Assembly (NCBI GenBank): GCA_013398295.1
Contig: VZSF01001206.1
Span: 124,001 to 188,000 of the forward strand
Source: Chionis minor
Taxonomy: Eukaryota; Chordata; Aves; Charadriiformes; Chionididae
DNA: 64,000 nt
Direction of reading: 5' to 3'
Under the pieces are notes generated by a model that saw nothing but the letters and a program-made list of their open reading frames with translations, did not search any database and was not told the DNA's origin. Numbering within the stretch: the stretch's first letter is position 1; each line of letters begins with the position of its first letter. Positions 1-10,750 of the stretch are shown piece by piece. Made by a program: the position numbers and the translations under genes.

Positions 1-69
1 ACTACACTTATTTAAAAGCAATGCCTTATTGATATGATAAGCTTTTATGTATTTTGAACATTGTTATCA

Positions 70-606
70 ATGAAGTATCCCACCTGGAATACTGCATCCA
101 GCTCTGGAGCCCTCAGAACAGGAAAGACAAGGACCTGTTGGGGCAGGTCCAGAGGAGGGCCCTGAAAATGACGAGAGGGCTGGAGAACCTCTCCTATGAG
201 GACAGGCTGAGAGAGTTGGGGTTGTTTAGTCTGGAGAAGAGAATGATCTGGGGAGACCTTACTGTGGCATTTCAGTACTTAAAGGGGGCTTATAAGAAAG
301 ACGAGGACAGATTTTTAGCAGGACCTGTTGTGATAGGACAAGAAGCAAGGGGTTTAAACTAAAAGAGTGAAGATTTAAACTGGATATAAGGAAGAATTGT
401 CTTAGAATGAGGGTCGTGAAACACTGGCACAGGTTATCCAGACAGGTGGTAGATGCGCCATCCCTGGAAACATTCAAGGTCAGGTTGGAGGGGGCTCTGA
501 GCAAGTTGATCTAATTGAAGATGTCTCTGCTTATTGCAGGGGGGTTGGACTAGATGACCTTCGAAGGTCCCTTCCAACTAAAACTATGCTATGATTCTAT
601 GATTCT
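70..606 (+). mobile_element. CR1 LINE copy 1, 5'-truncated, with 3' tail
   Basis: This is a truncated copy of the avian non-LTR retrotransposon CR1. It holds the last part of ORF2 (the reverse-transcriptase protein), a short 3' UTR and the CR1 tail. The tail is two ATGATTCT units at 591-606, and the UTR carries the GGTTGGACTAGATGACC phrase usual for CR1. The 5' edge is set where the protein similarity (HLEYC) begins, near base 70, and is uncertain by about 20 bases. No target-site duplication is expected for CR1. The 3' UTR resembles copies 2, 9 and 10, so these four probably share a subfamily. Confidence 0.95.
73..514 (+). pseudogene. CR1 ORF2 C-terminal remnant (copy 1)
   Basis: This is the C-terminal end of the CR1 ORF2 polyprotein, downstream of the reverse-transcriptase core. 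Recognisable phrases are HLEYCIQLWSPQNRKD, then QVQRR, then LSYEDRLRELGLFSLEKR, then GDL and FQYLKGAYKK. A frameshift lies near 312-325: the first frame runs to a stop at 360-362, while the family-like text resumes in another frame from about 366 (FKLDIRKN, VVKHWHRL, DAPSLETFK, GALSKLI) and ends at a TAA at 512-514. The fragment encodes no complete domain and is not expected to make a functional protein. Confidence 0.85.
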
Positions 607-1106
607 AAGTATGGAAAAGCAAAACATTTATACATATTGTTATAATGTATCAATTTCTAATTATGCTTTTTATTTTTTCACATGTTTTTTAATATTACCT
701 GAGGTGAATTTTGATCCTTAGATATATTGCTACGGCAAACAAATTGCAAAACAACACAGAAAAGTCCATGAGATTCATTTCTCAGTAACAAAATAGCTTT
801 GGCTTAACTTCTGGACTCCCAACACCATCCTCACATCGTGCTTACCTTCTGCAATGACACTTGCTGATGCTTGGAAAAAGTCGTGATTATGCCTAACATG
901 ACAGGTAGAATAATGTCCAGAACTGACAAAGAACCTAGATATACCTGGTGAGTTTCCATTTCCTCTTCTCCAGCAGTGAGGTTGAATAATGGTTTGGTGA
1001 AGGAAAAAGAAAGAAAACAAATAGAAGAAGGTTTTGCTCATTGCCTTTGTAGACTACATGACAATCCAAGTAAATACTTGGTTTACCCTTGTCTGAGATT
1101 ATTTAT

Positions 1107-1127
1107 CATAATATATAATATATTATG
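1107..1127. repeat. AT-rich inverted repeat
   Basis: Two perfect 9-base arms, CATAATATA and TATATTATG, flank a 3-base spacer (TAA). AT-rich palindromes of this sort can extrude as cruciforms and are often unstable. No function can be read from it. Confidence 0.6.
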
Positions 1128-4100
1128 TTATAATGTATATGATCTGTGCTACCACTTATAAAATAAATGTTATTACAGTCCCTTTCATACAATTTTGTTC
1201 ATTAATTTGGTGCTTTTCCAAGTGCACTCATGTCTTATCTTCTTAGTTTATTAAAGCCAAGTAAAATTGGATCATGACCTTAGAGTAAGAATAAACAAGA
1301 AAACATAACTAATTAACATTAAAAACAAAACATCAAATTGACATTTTGGAATTTCATAATAAAATGTGACTAATTCACATATGTATAATCAGATCAATTA
1401 AAATTCATTCACAATTCATTCACACTCAAGACTGGCTGACATCAGGGACTATATATTGATAAATCCTGGTCAGACCCTCTTGGGTTCTGAGTCATCAGGG
1501 ACCCATCCTCAAGCAAATTCAGCCTTCTGCCAGCTTTTGTATGTAGTGAATGACTGTAGACAAAATAAACTTTATAAAGAACTTTTCATTCATAAAAGCT
1601 AACATAGCTTCTATTTTTCTTTTTTTTTAAATTAAAGAAGTTTGGGTTTTTTTTTTTGAGATCAGAGAGATATGGATAGTATCAACCTTGATCAAATGAA
1701 TATGCTATATATTCAGAGAGCAATTGTGTAGCATTTAATGGGAATGGCTTTGCATTTGCATTAGAAACTCGGTTATCAATACAGGGAGCATGAATTCACT
1801 GAAGTGCAGTGCTCAGGGAAGGACTGGACACAGCCCACTGAAACAGTGCATGAAACGTTGTCTGTACCCAATCTGCTCCCAAGGCTTCCTTTACTAGTCA
1901 CTGTCAGAACAAGGACTCAGGGCTGCATAGATGTTTGGCCTGAGTGACTGTAGACAACCTAATATTCCTAGCCTTTCTCAGTGAAGTCATTGAAGAACAA
2001 CACCCGTGTTCCTGTTTTCTTAGATATTTATAATATATATTTGATGGTTAAGATGGGGGTCAGGTGTCCTCAGTTCTAACAGTAAGAGGACAAACAAGAA
2101 CACCAGGTTTACAGAGTGCCTGCATCAGGCTTGTTTCCCAGACTGGTCACGCTCCGTCCTTAAAGAAGTGTCGAAGGTGCTGTACCAGAGCACTGCTGCC
2201 CCTAGTGGTATCAACTAGAACTGGAGATTACCAGAATTCACTAATAATAAAGACAGACACACAGGTGGCATTGTTGTACACCTGTATGATACCATGTACT
2301 CACAGCTGTGGCTAAAAATCCATATGTCTGGCATCCAGCCGTGCCTCACTGTTAATGTCATCACCCCTTGCATGATTTTATGCTCATTACACTTAGTTTG
2401 AGATTATAAACAAGAGGAAGATTTGTTTACTTGTTAAGAGTTTTGTTTATGTTTGTTTTGCTCAAGGCAAAGTAGCTTTGTTTCTTTGTTGGCTGAGTAA
2501 GTCTGACAGCTACTGAAAAAAAACCCCTTATAAACATCCCTACTAAACAATATTTTCTGTGAAGCTAAATTAGAATATGCTTGTAGTACCATAAGGTTTC
2601 AACAAGATTTTAACAATTGTCTTTTTGTACTTGTTCTGCCAGTTTGCAGAAGGCTGATATGGAGCATCTAACCATTAGAGAATAGTTTTTGTTTATTTGT
2701 TTTTCAGAAATGACATCCCTGTTAGGAAATATGGCCTAACTGTGATACAGCAGTGTAAATTCTCTGGGTGAGCCATGTGGAACAGTTTGCTTTTTTTTTT
2801 TTTCAGTGAAAATGTGTTTTAAAAAAGAAAAAAGCTTCCTAGCTGAGTTATGCTTCAAAGATATGTTTGTGAAGTAGCAGCCATACATCTGGCAACATAT
2901 TTACTAAAACAGTACATTTAAAAACATATTTGATAAGAATTTAAATCCCATAAATAAGTACAAGACCTATCTTACACAGTTCACATTATAGGCATATTAA
3001 TCTTTTACTTGAATGTAAAACATGAATATTTAATCATAACAAGCCATTTTCATTATTTTTTTAACAACCTTGTTTACAATATCCATATATTTTACAAGGC
3101 ATTCTTAAATGGGACATGTCAGCTAATCAAGCAGCTTTGAATATTTGGGCTAGATTAGTAATAAATATTCTTGAGAAGAATATTGGATGTACAGCTGGAA
3201 GGGAGAATGTAGTCTCTTTATTCTGTCTTTCAGGGCAAGTAGCTTGGTCCTTTCCAGAGACTGAAAAGTTTATGCTACTTTTATAACGTAGCTGTTACCA
3301 ATCACCCCCTTATGTTGATTTGAGGAATATGTGTGCACTACGTGCCCCTGGGGGATGGGATTTTTCTCCCCTGTGACACAAGTTCACAGTGTGTTTGTTT
3401 TCATGCAGTAAATGTTAGCTGATCAGTTAAGACCCCAGAAACTTATGAACTCACAACTATATCAACACTGTAATATTTGCATCACTCTAGCTTGACTGAT
3501 TGAATAAGCACCTTAAAAGCAAATAAGAGAGAATAAAGCAACTTCAGCATCACATGTAAAGGCATGAGATATGTAGGGGAAACTCTCCCAAGTAACAGAG
3601 TGTGGGCTTCTTGGTAATGGAAGCCATAGACAAAAATGCCTTTCTTATCTCCTCTGCATTTAGGTATCAGGGAGGATTTGAAGCTAAAGGACAAAATACT
3701 TTGATTATCTGCAGGGTAACAGAAAAGCTGTACAGGAATGGCTGCCCAAACACACTTCTTTGTTACTGGGATATGGAATATGCAAAGAAACTCTGGATGT
3801 CACCTAACTCTTCTTGAATATTGAGCTTCAAGGACAAGACAGTGATCTGTAAGTCTTCTCTAAACCTTTCCTCTTGATTAATGTATTTTGGCCTCTGATG
3901 GTGGTTGTTTGCTGACTTATCTTTAGGGTCAATAACATCACTTTTCTTTAGAAGAGCTCTATAGTATTTTCATATATTGATGATTATTAGTGAAAGAAGA
4001 ATTTGGGGTGACAGCATTAATGCTCAATTAATGTCTTAATCCTGAATTAGACTTTTTAAAAAATCTGTTCATTGTTTTTCTTTTTTATCCCACAATCTAA

Positions 4101-6950
4101 AAATAGACAGTGTTCACTAAATTATGTAACTTTTATTCTGCATCTTTTAGACCCCTTACAAAGTCTGCATAATTGCTAGCTGGTATCAATAAATTTAATA
4201 TTGAAACAATTTTCATGGAGATACTTTAGCGAGTGCACCTTGGAAATATGGATTTTTTACAGGAATATTATAATAACAAATATTATCTTTGGCAAGCTAT
4301 TTAAAACCATACTTCCTTTTCAATGTTAATCTCAGAAAAAAAACCTTTTCACAATTTCCCTATAACAGCAGGATGTTTCAATGAGATGGAAAAGTTTTAC
4401 TACATCCTGCAATTTGCATTATTTTTGAAATAGCAGAAGTTGAAGACCCTGAAGAAAATATATTTCAGCAGTATTTTTTATCCATAGGTGTTTTCATACC
4501 TAGTTTCCTTTAGAATTAGATAATTCAGAAAAAAACAACCATTTATACACATCAATTGTACCTCCCAAGCATATGGACATGTGAAAGATAATAGCCAAAG
4601 AGAGCATAGTCAAAGTCCTGTTTGAAAATAAACACTCATATGAACCACTTGGTTATCATTTACTTGATATGTATACAAGTTACCTTGGGCAAAAGATTTC
4701 CTTCTGCTGTGCAGGTGAAATGAACAGTATTCTCCTGGGCTACATACAAATCCTGCAGTTCTGAGGCAATACAAGCTTCTCTGGAGAAAGGGGAAAAAGA
4801 TAAGAACAGAGTAGCTCTTAAAACATGTATCAAAAAAAGTATGCTGTTGGGGTTTTTTAGAGCGACCCTAAAACAAAAGCAATGAGTTTATGAAGGAAAA
4901 TAGGGAAACTTAATCTTAAATGTAAATCTTAAATCTAATTTTAAAACTGATTCGTTATGGAGCCAAATTCTAAAAAGTGTATAATTTGAATTATGAGTCT
5001 CAGTGTCATTTTAACTGGATTAATAATAAACCTTTGATTAGACTGTTAAGATACTAATTAGACTAACAAAACATTATTGGCTTAGTATATAAGGTGTGTC
5101 TCATTTTTCAGATAAAACATACAAGTTGCAGTGAAAGAGCTATTGAATGTGGGCAAACTAATCTGTAACCTGGATGCAAGAGAATAGTAAAAGCATGTAT
5201 GTACCTTCCCAACAATTCTATAATTATCCTTCTGCATGTTATTCAGAGTTCAAATCTAAGAGATATATTTCCAATTTTGAAGAGTTCTGGATTTTCTTCT
5301 TTACATATTTTATAGCACAACAGGCACCAGTGCAATAATACACTCTCCAAAGAACAAAAAATGCTGTTCGAGAAGTTACATTGACATGAATTCACATCTG
5401 TTACCTACAATACTGATTACATTTAGTGTTCATTTTTCAGTGTTATAGTAAAGCATATGTGGTTTCTATGTTTTTTTTCAATACAAAATGGAAAGGAAAG
5501 TGAGTTAACCTTTTTAGACACAAAATGTCTCTGTTCATTTGTTTGTTTGTTCCTACCACTAAAAATTCTTCATGCCAAAATATTGATTTTTTTTTTTTTA
5601 AAAAAATATTTCCAACAGTTCCTTTTACAAAAAACTATGTTTTGTAACTGGATTTAGTAACAGTTTTGGTGGTGTTTTCAACAATATTTTCAAAAGAGAA
5701 AAAAATATTTCAAACCCATAAAAATAGAAAGCATTTAAAGCTTTCCCCACATCTGCACTAATATATACTTTTCAAAAACATGATTTATTGTTAAATTCAG
5801 TAGTCATCATCCATGTAATTTTTTCCAACCCATCAATATTAATTAATGGTTAGGACCATATCCCACCTTTGACAAGCAGTAGAAAACATTAATTGGCTCA
5901 GAAGAAATTTTACTATATTGTAATGGTTGTTTATGAACTATAAATTCAGAAAACTGCTCAGAGCCATAGTCAGAGTGATGCTGTGCTGTATTATTAATTA
6001 TTGAATGTCTAGTTAATTTTTCTAAAAATTCTTTTTAAAATGGAGTATATCATATTTATGCTTTTTTAGCTACAGTACTTTTCCTATCTTGGTCTAGAAT
6101 GGTTTAAAATGGCAGAAAAATTCCTGTCCCTTTTTGCGTCATGTTTCAACTGAAATGAAAGTGGGGACAGAGAGGGTTTCCTGTGAAAGAAGCTTTCAAA
6201 GTAGAACTTTTAATTAACACTCTAATGTCCTAAGAGTAAGTACTTTAAAAATATGTTGAAAAAGAATTAGAAGTCTTGCCACCTTAATCTGTCATAAAAG
6301 CTCACAAAAATAGGGTGACATTAAATTAAATATTACTGATAATCACCTCTCACCTTAAGCTAAATTAATCTGAACATAATTGAATTCATGATTAAAGGTT
6401 TTAGAAGCCTTCATTTTTTTCAATTAAAATTTAGAAGGTTCAGAAGATTCTGGTAGATATTATAACTTTCAAAGTAAATTGTTGTGATCAAACCAGGACA
6501 ATTGTTTTTTTCTGTACTTCTTGCTATGGACAGTAAACATTAAACTGTTTTAATCTCTTATCAAAATTGCAACAATCACAGACTCCCAAAAAGTGTCGGC
6601 AGCAAATGTTTCCAAAGCCTCTTAGTTGAGTAGGACATGCTTTACGTGAAACCAGGAAATCTGGATAATTTGAAAGCTACAGGTTGAAGTTCTGCTTACT
6701 CTGCACAAAACAACATACTTGATGAGTCAGGCTCAAGGACTGAAGGAGGCTGATCAGATTCTGCCTCAAAGTCAACCCATCCTGATCACAAGAATAGTTC
6801 ATCAGTCCCATGTCCTGTTCAATATTAACAGCTGGTGCCAGACCTTGGGAAGAAGAAACCCCGCAGTAAGCAGTAGTGAAATAAATTCTTCAGAAGTGAA
6901 GCAACTTCCTAATCTCATGCAGCTGGTAGCTGACATTTTCTGAACATTGA

Positions 6951-6991
6951 CTCTTCTTTCTTTTTTCCTTTTTTTCCTTTTTTTTCTCTCT
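6951..6991 (+). repeat. Polypyrimidine tract (41 nt, T/C only)
   Basis: Every base from 6951 to 6991 is C or T, mostly runs of T broken by CC. It is low-complexity DNA, purine-rich on the other strand. It is not followed closely by a convincing AG acceptor and exon, so I do not read it as a splice site. Confidence 0.75.
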
Positions 6992-8738
6992 ACCTCATAA
7001 AAATGCAATAAGGTTTCAATCACTTAAACCAGCATGCTGTTAACTACAGCTACATATCTTACGGTTGGCTTAGAGAATGAAAAAAGTAACTGTTTTTGGA
7101 TGAAATATGTTATAGAACATGCACTGAGTTATACTGATGTTGGGTTGCAAAAATTATGTATTTAGCTAAAAAGAACATTTTACCTTCACCCATACTAAAC
7201 CTGATTATTTTTTAATATCTTTGGGTATTTCCTCATTTTTTAACTGGTTAAACAGGCAAGGGTTTATCTCATGTTCTTGTTTTTGTGCAGCACAATGGCA
7301 GCGCAGTAATACTCTCTAAAAATTCTACTTCCCACAGGAATCAGTTTTGAGATACTACCATAATGAAGGAGAACTGAGAGGAAGACCAAATTAAGAATCC
7401 TAGAGGCTCTGGAGCATTCAGGCTAGTTCACTGTCAAAGACCAAAGCCACTTCTGAAGTATATATGCACCAGAGAGAAAATTAAATTGTTATTCATATAA
7501 CGTAGCCTTTGACCCATATATATAGTTCACTTGCTTATCTGTGTACATGTACCTGTGTATAAGAAGTGAAGTTAAAGCACAAAATAAAATCAATTTTGAA
7601 TTTTCTTTTTTTTTTATTGAAAGACATAATTTAACATGCATCTTCCTGCAGTTCCATTTTTAGCACAGTTTTACTAGAAAAATCTCAACTAAACAGCTCC
7701 TGAAAAGTGTTTTTAGGAAAAAAACTGTCTGAAAAGTACTTTCAGAATCACAAGCTACACAGTTAGAACAGTTCCAACAGCATTAATGAAATCACTAACT
7801 GTGCATGCAAGTAGGGCATGACTGTCTTTGCAGGCTCAAGGGCTTAACGAATATACAATTTTAACCCAAAGATATTATGATCAATTTTGAGCAATAGCCA
7901 TTTAGAATATCTCCGTATATACTCTATAAAAAAAAGTAACTGAAAACCACTAATGACTAACAGCTAACACAGGGAATAAAACTTAACTCCTTTAAGATAT
8001 CCAGCAGGCATTACTAAAATTAAAATGGTATGTAATGAAAAAAAAAAAAAAAGATACAATCAAAATAACTTCAAAAGTCCTTCATTTTAGAGATATCTAA
8101 GATAAAATATCCACCTTTTTAAATGCTTGTCTGTAAACTTTGGGTAAATAAGTTAAACCAAAACAGGGATCCAAAACCGCAAAATTAAAATCAGAATTCT
8201 GATTATTTCTTTTTCTTTCAGTCAGAAAGCCCAAAGACACATGCAGGCAGCTTACTAGAATGTTCTAAATGATTTTGCTCTAAAGTTTCTTTGTATATTC
8301 CCAGTTTGCAGCAGCCTAGGTAAGTCTGTAGCTGGTTTATTCTTTTATTAGGTCAGTCAACCATATTACATCAGTCACAAAACATCTATGCACACATGAA
8401 GGAATAAAGTCTGCAATTAATATTAAAAAATGGTGCATTTGATTAACAGCTACTCTTACATTTTATACATTGATGCATATCCTCCAGAACAGTTTGTTGA
8501 TAATACATATGTCCATATGTGAGTGTGGAATACAGATGCTCTTTAATTTTAAGACTTGACATTTCCTACTGATCCACATCGCAGATAATTCCTTAGTAAA
8601 GTCTTGTTTGAAAAAGGTCAGACTTAAAAAAAACCCCAACCTTAAAAACAGCAGCTTTAATGGCAAGCTGTCTGTACGTTCTACTAAATTTGAGCCTAGA
8701 GTCTTGGACACAGGCTGCAAAGTTTTAATAAGGATGTT

Positions 8739-9427
8739 CATAGGATTGCATGGTTTGGGTTGGAAGGGACTTTTAAAGATCATCTAGACCAACCCCTCTG
8801 CCACAGGCAGAGCATTCTGCTCAAACTCTATCCAACCTGACCTTGAACACTTCCAGCAATGGAATATTCACAAACTCTCTGGGCAACCTGTTCCAGTGTC
8901 TCACCATAAAAAATGTCTTCCTTATGTTCAGTCTAAACCTACCCTCTTTCAGTTTAAAACCATTGCCCCTTGTACTGTCACTATGTGCCTTGGTAAAAAA
9001 AAAGTCTTTCCCTCGTTGTCTTATAAGCCCCCTTTACATATTGAGACATCACCCCAAAGCCTTTTCCTCTGTGAACTGAATGACCCCAACTCTCTCAGCC
9101 TTTCTTCATAGGAGAGGTGTTCCAGCCCTTCAATCTTTTTTCTGGCCCTCCTCTGGACCTGCTCTAACAGGTCCATGTCCTTCTTATGTTGGGGGCTCCT
9201 CAGAGCTGGAGGCACTACTCCAGGTGGGGTCTCATGACAGCCCAGGATACAGTTGGCTTTTTGGTCTGCAAGTGCACTTTTCCGGCTTACATCCAATTTT
9301 TCACCCACCAATATTCTCTCGTCCTTCTCTGCAGAGCTGTTCTCAATCCATTCATCACCTAGTTTGTATTCATATCGGGGGTTGTCCTGATCCAGGTGCA
9401 GGACCTTGCAATTGGCTTTCTTGAATC
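8739..9427 (-). mobile_element. CR1 LINE copy 2, 5'-truncated, internally deleted
   Basis: Read on the minus strand, this copy runs from ORF2 (phrase FKKANCKVLHLDQDNPRYEY at the 5' side, near 9425) to a decayed 3' end at 8739, where the octamer tail survives only as CATAGGATTGCATGG-like sequence on the plus strand. The 3' UTR has the usual CR1 phrases (GGTTGGAAGGGAC, AGATCATCTAGACCAACCCC on the plus strand). Inside ORF2 a block is missing: the text passes from KANCILGC directly to what is the RPHLE region in other copies, with a frame change. The fragment is inactive. Confidence 0.93.
9021..9427 (-). pseudogene. CR1 ORF2 C-terminal remnant (copy 2)
   Basis: The frame is open through most of this fragment, but only because a deletion of roughly 70-80 bases near 9228-9235 happens to keep it open; the residues just after the junction are read out of the family frame. 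Before the junction the text matches the CR1 ORF2 thumb-side region (HLDQDNPRYEYKLGDEW, AEKDERILVGEKLDVSRK, ADQKANCILG). After it come KKDMDLLEQVQRRARKKIEG and LSYEERLRELGSF. The ATG at 9500 lies outside the element in unrelated flanking DNA, so the frame is not a real gene start. Confidence 0.8.
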
Positions 9428-10280
9428 TGGGTATGTATGAGAAAAGCACTGTTATTCCTACTGCTGGTGCTTCCTCAAGGATCTGTGTAGGCAACACCAC
9501 AAAGGAATAAGCGTAAGTTCACTTTGTACTTCTTGCAGGTAAGAGGAAACTTATTTCATTCTGGGTCAATGGGAGAAATTAGCTGAAATAATAGTTGTAA
9601 CTTTACTGCTCATTTGAGCAACTTAAATTGTGGTCAACTATCCTGTACTCTGGAGAGGAAAGGGATGCAGGGAATGATTTTTCCTCTCCAACACTGCAGA
9701 GCTGCTAGATACAGCCTGTCTCCTTACAGTTTGGAGGCCTGAAGAGGTCTTTACATTGGATGCCTATGTAATGCATTTTTGAAAGCAGTATTTTTATAGG
9801 CATGCAAAAATAGATCTTCCTGGCTGAGGGGCTAACTCTTACTTAATGTTTCCTTGAGATTCCATATGGAAAAGAAAATAAGGTAAACATCAAATCCCAC
9901 TGAAGAGATGTTTAAAAAGTTGAATGTGCCTTGTGTCAGATGAAGGGCATCTCCTGGCAGAGACCACTTTCCCTCTACAGTACAAGCTCACTTAGGGAAA
10001 GGCTTACCAAACCCTTCATACACTGATTTATGTTCCTGAGACTACCAAGAGCCCTTTTTCCTATGCAACAATTTCACTCATATGATAGATATTTTCTTTA
10101 AAATGTCAGATAAGAAAAAAGCTTTTTCCTAAAGGTTATGTTTAATTATGTCTTGTGTTATTTCACAGTGATAAAGCTGGCCCTGAGATTGAGATTCTTC
10201 AGGTCTATCAACATCAAAAACTACTTGACTGAACAGTTGTGAACTTTACAGCTATTTTTGTGATGTTATTCATGAAAGCC

Positions 10281-10349
10281 GGAGAGGAGGAGAGGGGAAG
10301 GGAAGGGGAGGGAAGGGAAAGGAAGGGAAGGGGAGGTGAGGGGAGAGGA
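10281..10349 (+). repeat. G-rich purine tract (GGGGA/GGGAA), G-quadruplex capable
   Basis: Sixty-nine bases are purine except for one T at 10337. The tract is built from GGGGAA, GGGAA and GGGGA units and has many runs of three or four G separated by one or two A, so it meets the usual G3+N1-7 quadruplex rule several times over. The pure purine strand could also form triplex (H-DNA). It is probably a degenerate microsatellite. Confidence 0.85.
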
Positions 10350-10646
10350 CGTTGTACCCAAGTATATGACTAAAGTTTCTGAGAAAAGAGGGTGATTCAA
10401 AACCACAGTTACACTGAATTACTGTAACTAAATGTTACAGTTTCCATACAGAACTTAAGCCCAGTTATGACACATCTTCCTCTGTTGCACTTTCCAATAA
10501 CTTGGACAGGCATGGTAATGTAACGTTAGCTACTAGAAATCACAGCTTTTGGTACACATTTAATTCACATCGCTGCACAGTGAATTAAATGCTTTACCTG
10601 CTCCTGGGAATTATAGTTTAAAGCTGATTTCCTAAACTTCTGTACC

Positions 10647-10750
10647 AGTTTTGGCTGACGTAGAGTTAATTTTCTTTGTAGTAGCTAATACGGTTCTATG
10701 TTTTGGATTTGTGATGAAAACAATGTTGATAACACACCAACGTTATTGAT
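10647..10750 (+). mobile_element. Decayed 5' fragment of an ERVL-type LTR
   Basis: This stretch aligns in order with the first about 100 bases of the solo LTR at 34383-34948. One ungapped 40-base block (10671-10710 against 34413-34452) has 30 identical bases, and both continue into TTGATAACAC. The TGTCATGG terminus is degraded to CCAGTTTTGG-like sequence and the rest of the LTR is missing. It is an old, truncated copy of the same family and carries no coding sequence. Confidence 0.75.

Larger units (their letters stand above)
607..8738. other. Unique AT-rich DNA, no gene seen
   Basis: I see no gene here. Short reading frames of 60-111 codons occur on both strands (for example 2064-2315 +, 3482-3694 -, 3602-3817 +, 6719-6943 +, 8463-8783 -), but none shows a recognisable domain and several oppose each other over the same bases, as chance frames do. 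Structure that can be pointed to: a 21-base AT palindrome at 1107-1127, poly-T runs near 1620-1660 and 2790-2805, a pure pyrimidine tract at 6951-6991 and a 15-A run at 8038-8052. The segment could be intron or intergenic. Confidence 0.6.

Noticed and set aside
2194..2210. CTGCTGCCCCTAGTGGT, which looks like an inverted CTCF core
   Set aside because: One C is missing from the run of five expected in CTGCCCCCTAGTGG, which shifts half of the motif. CTCF does not tolerate that spacing well, so I do not call a site.
9080..9424. 114-codon plus-strand frame
   Set aside because: It is antisense to CR1 copy 2 ORF2.
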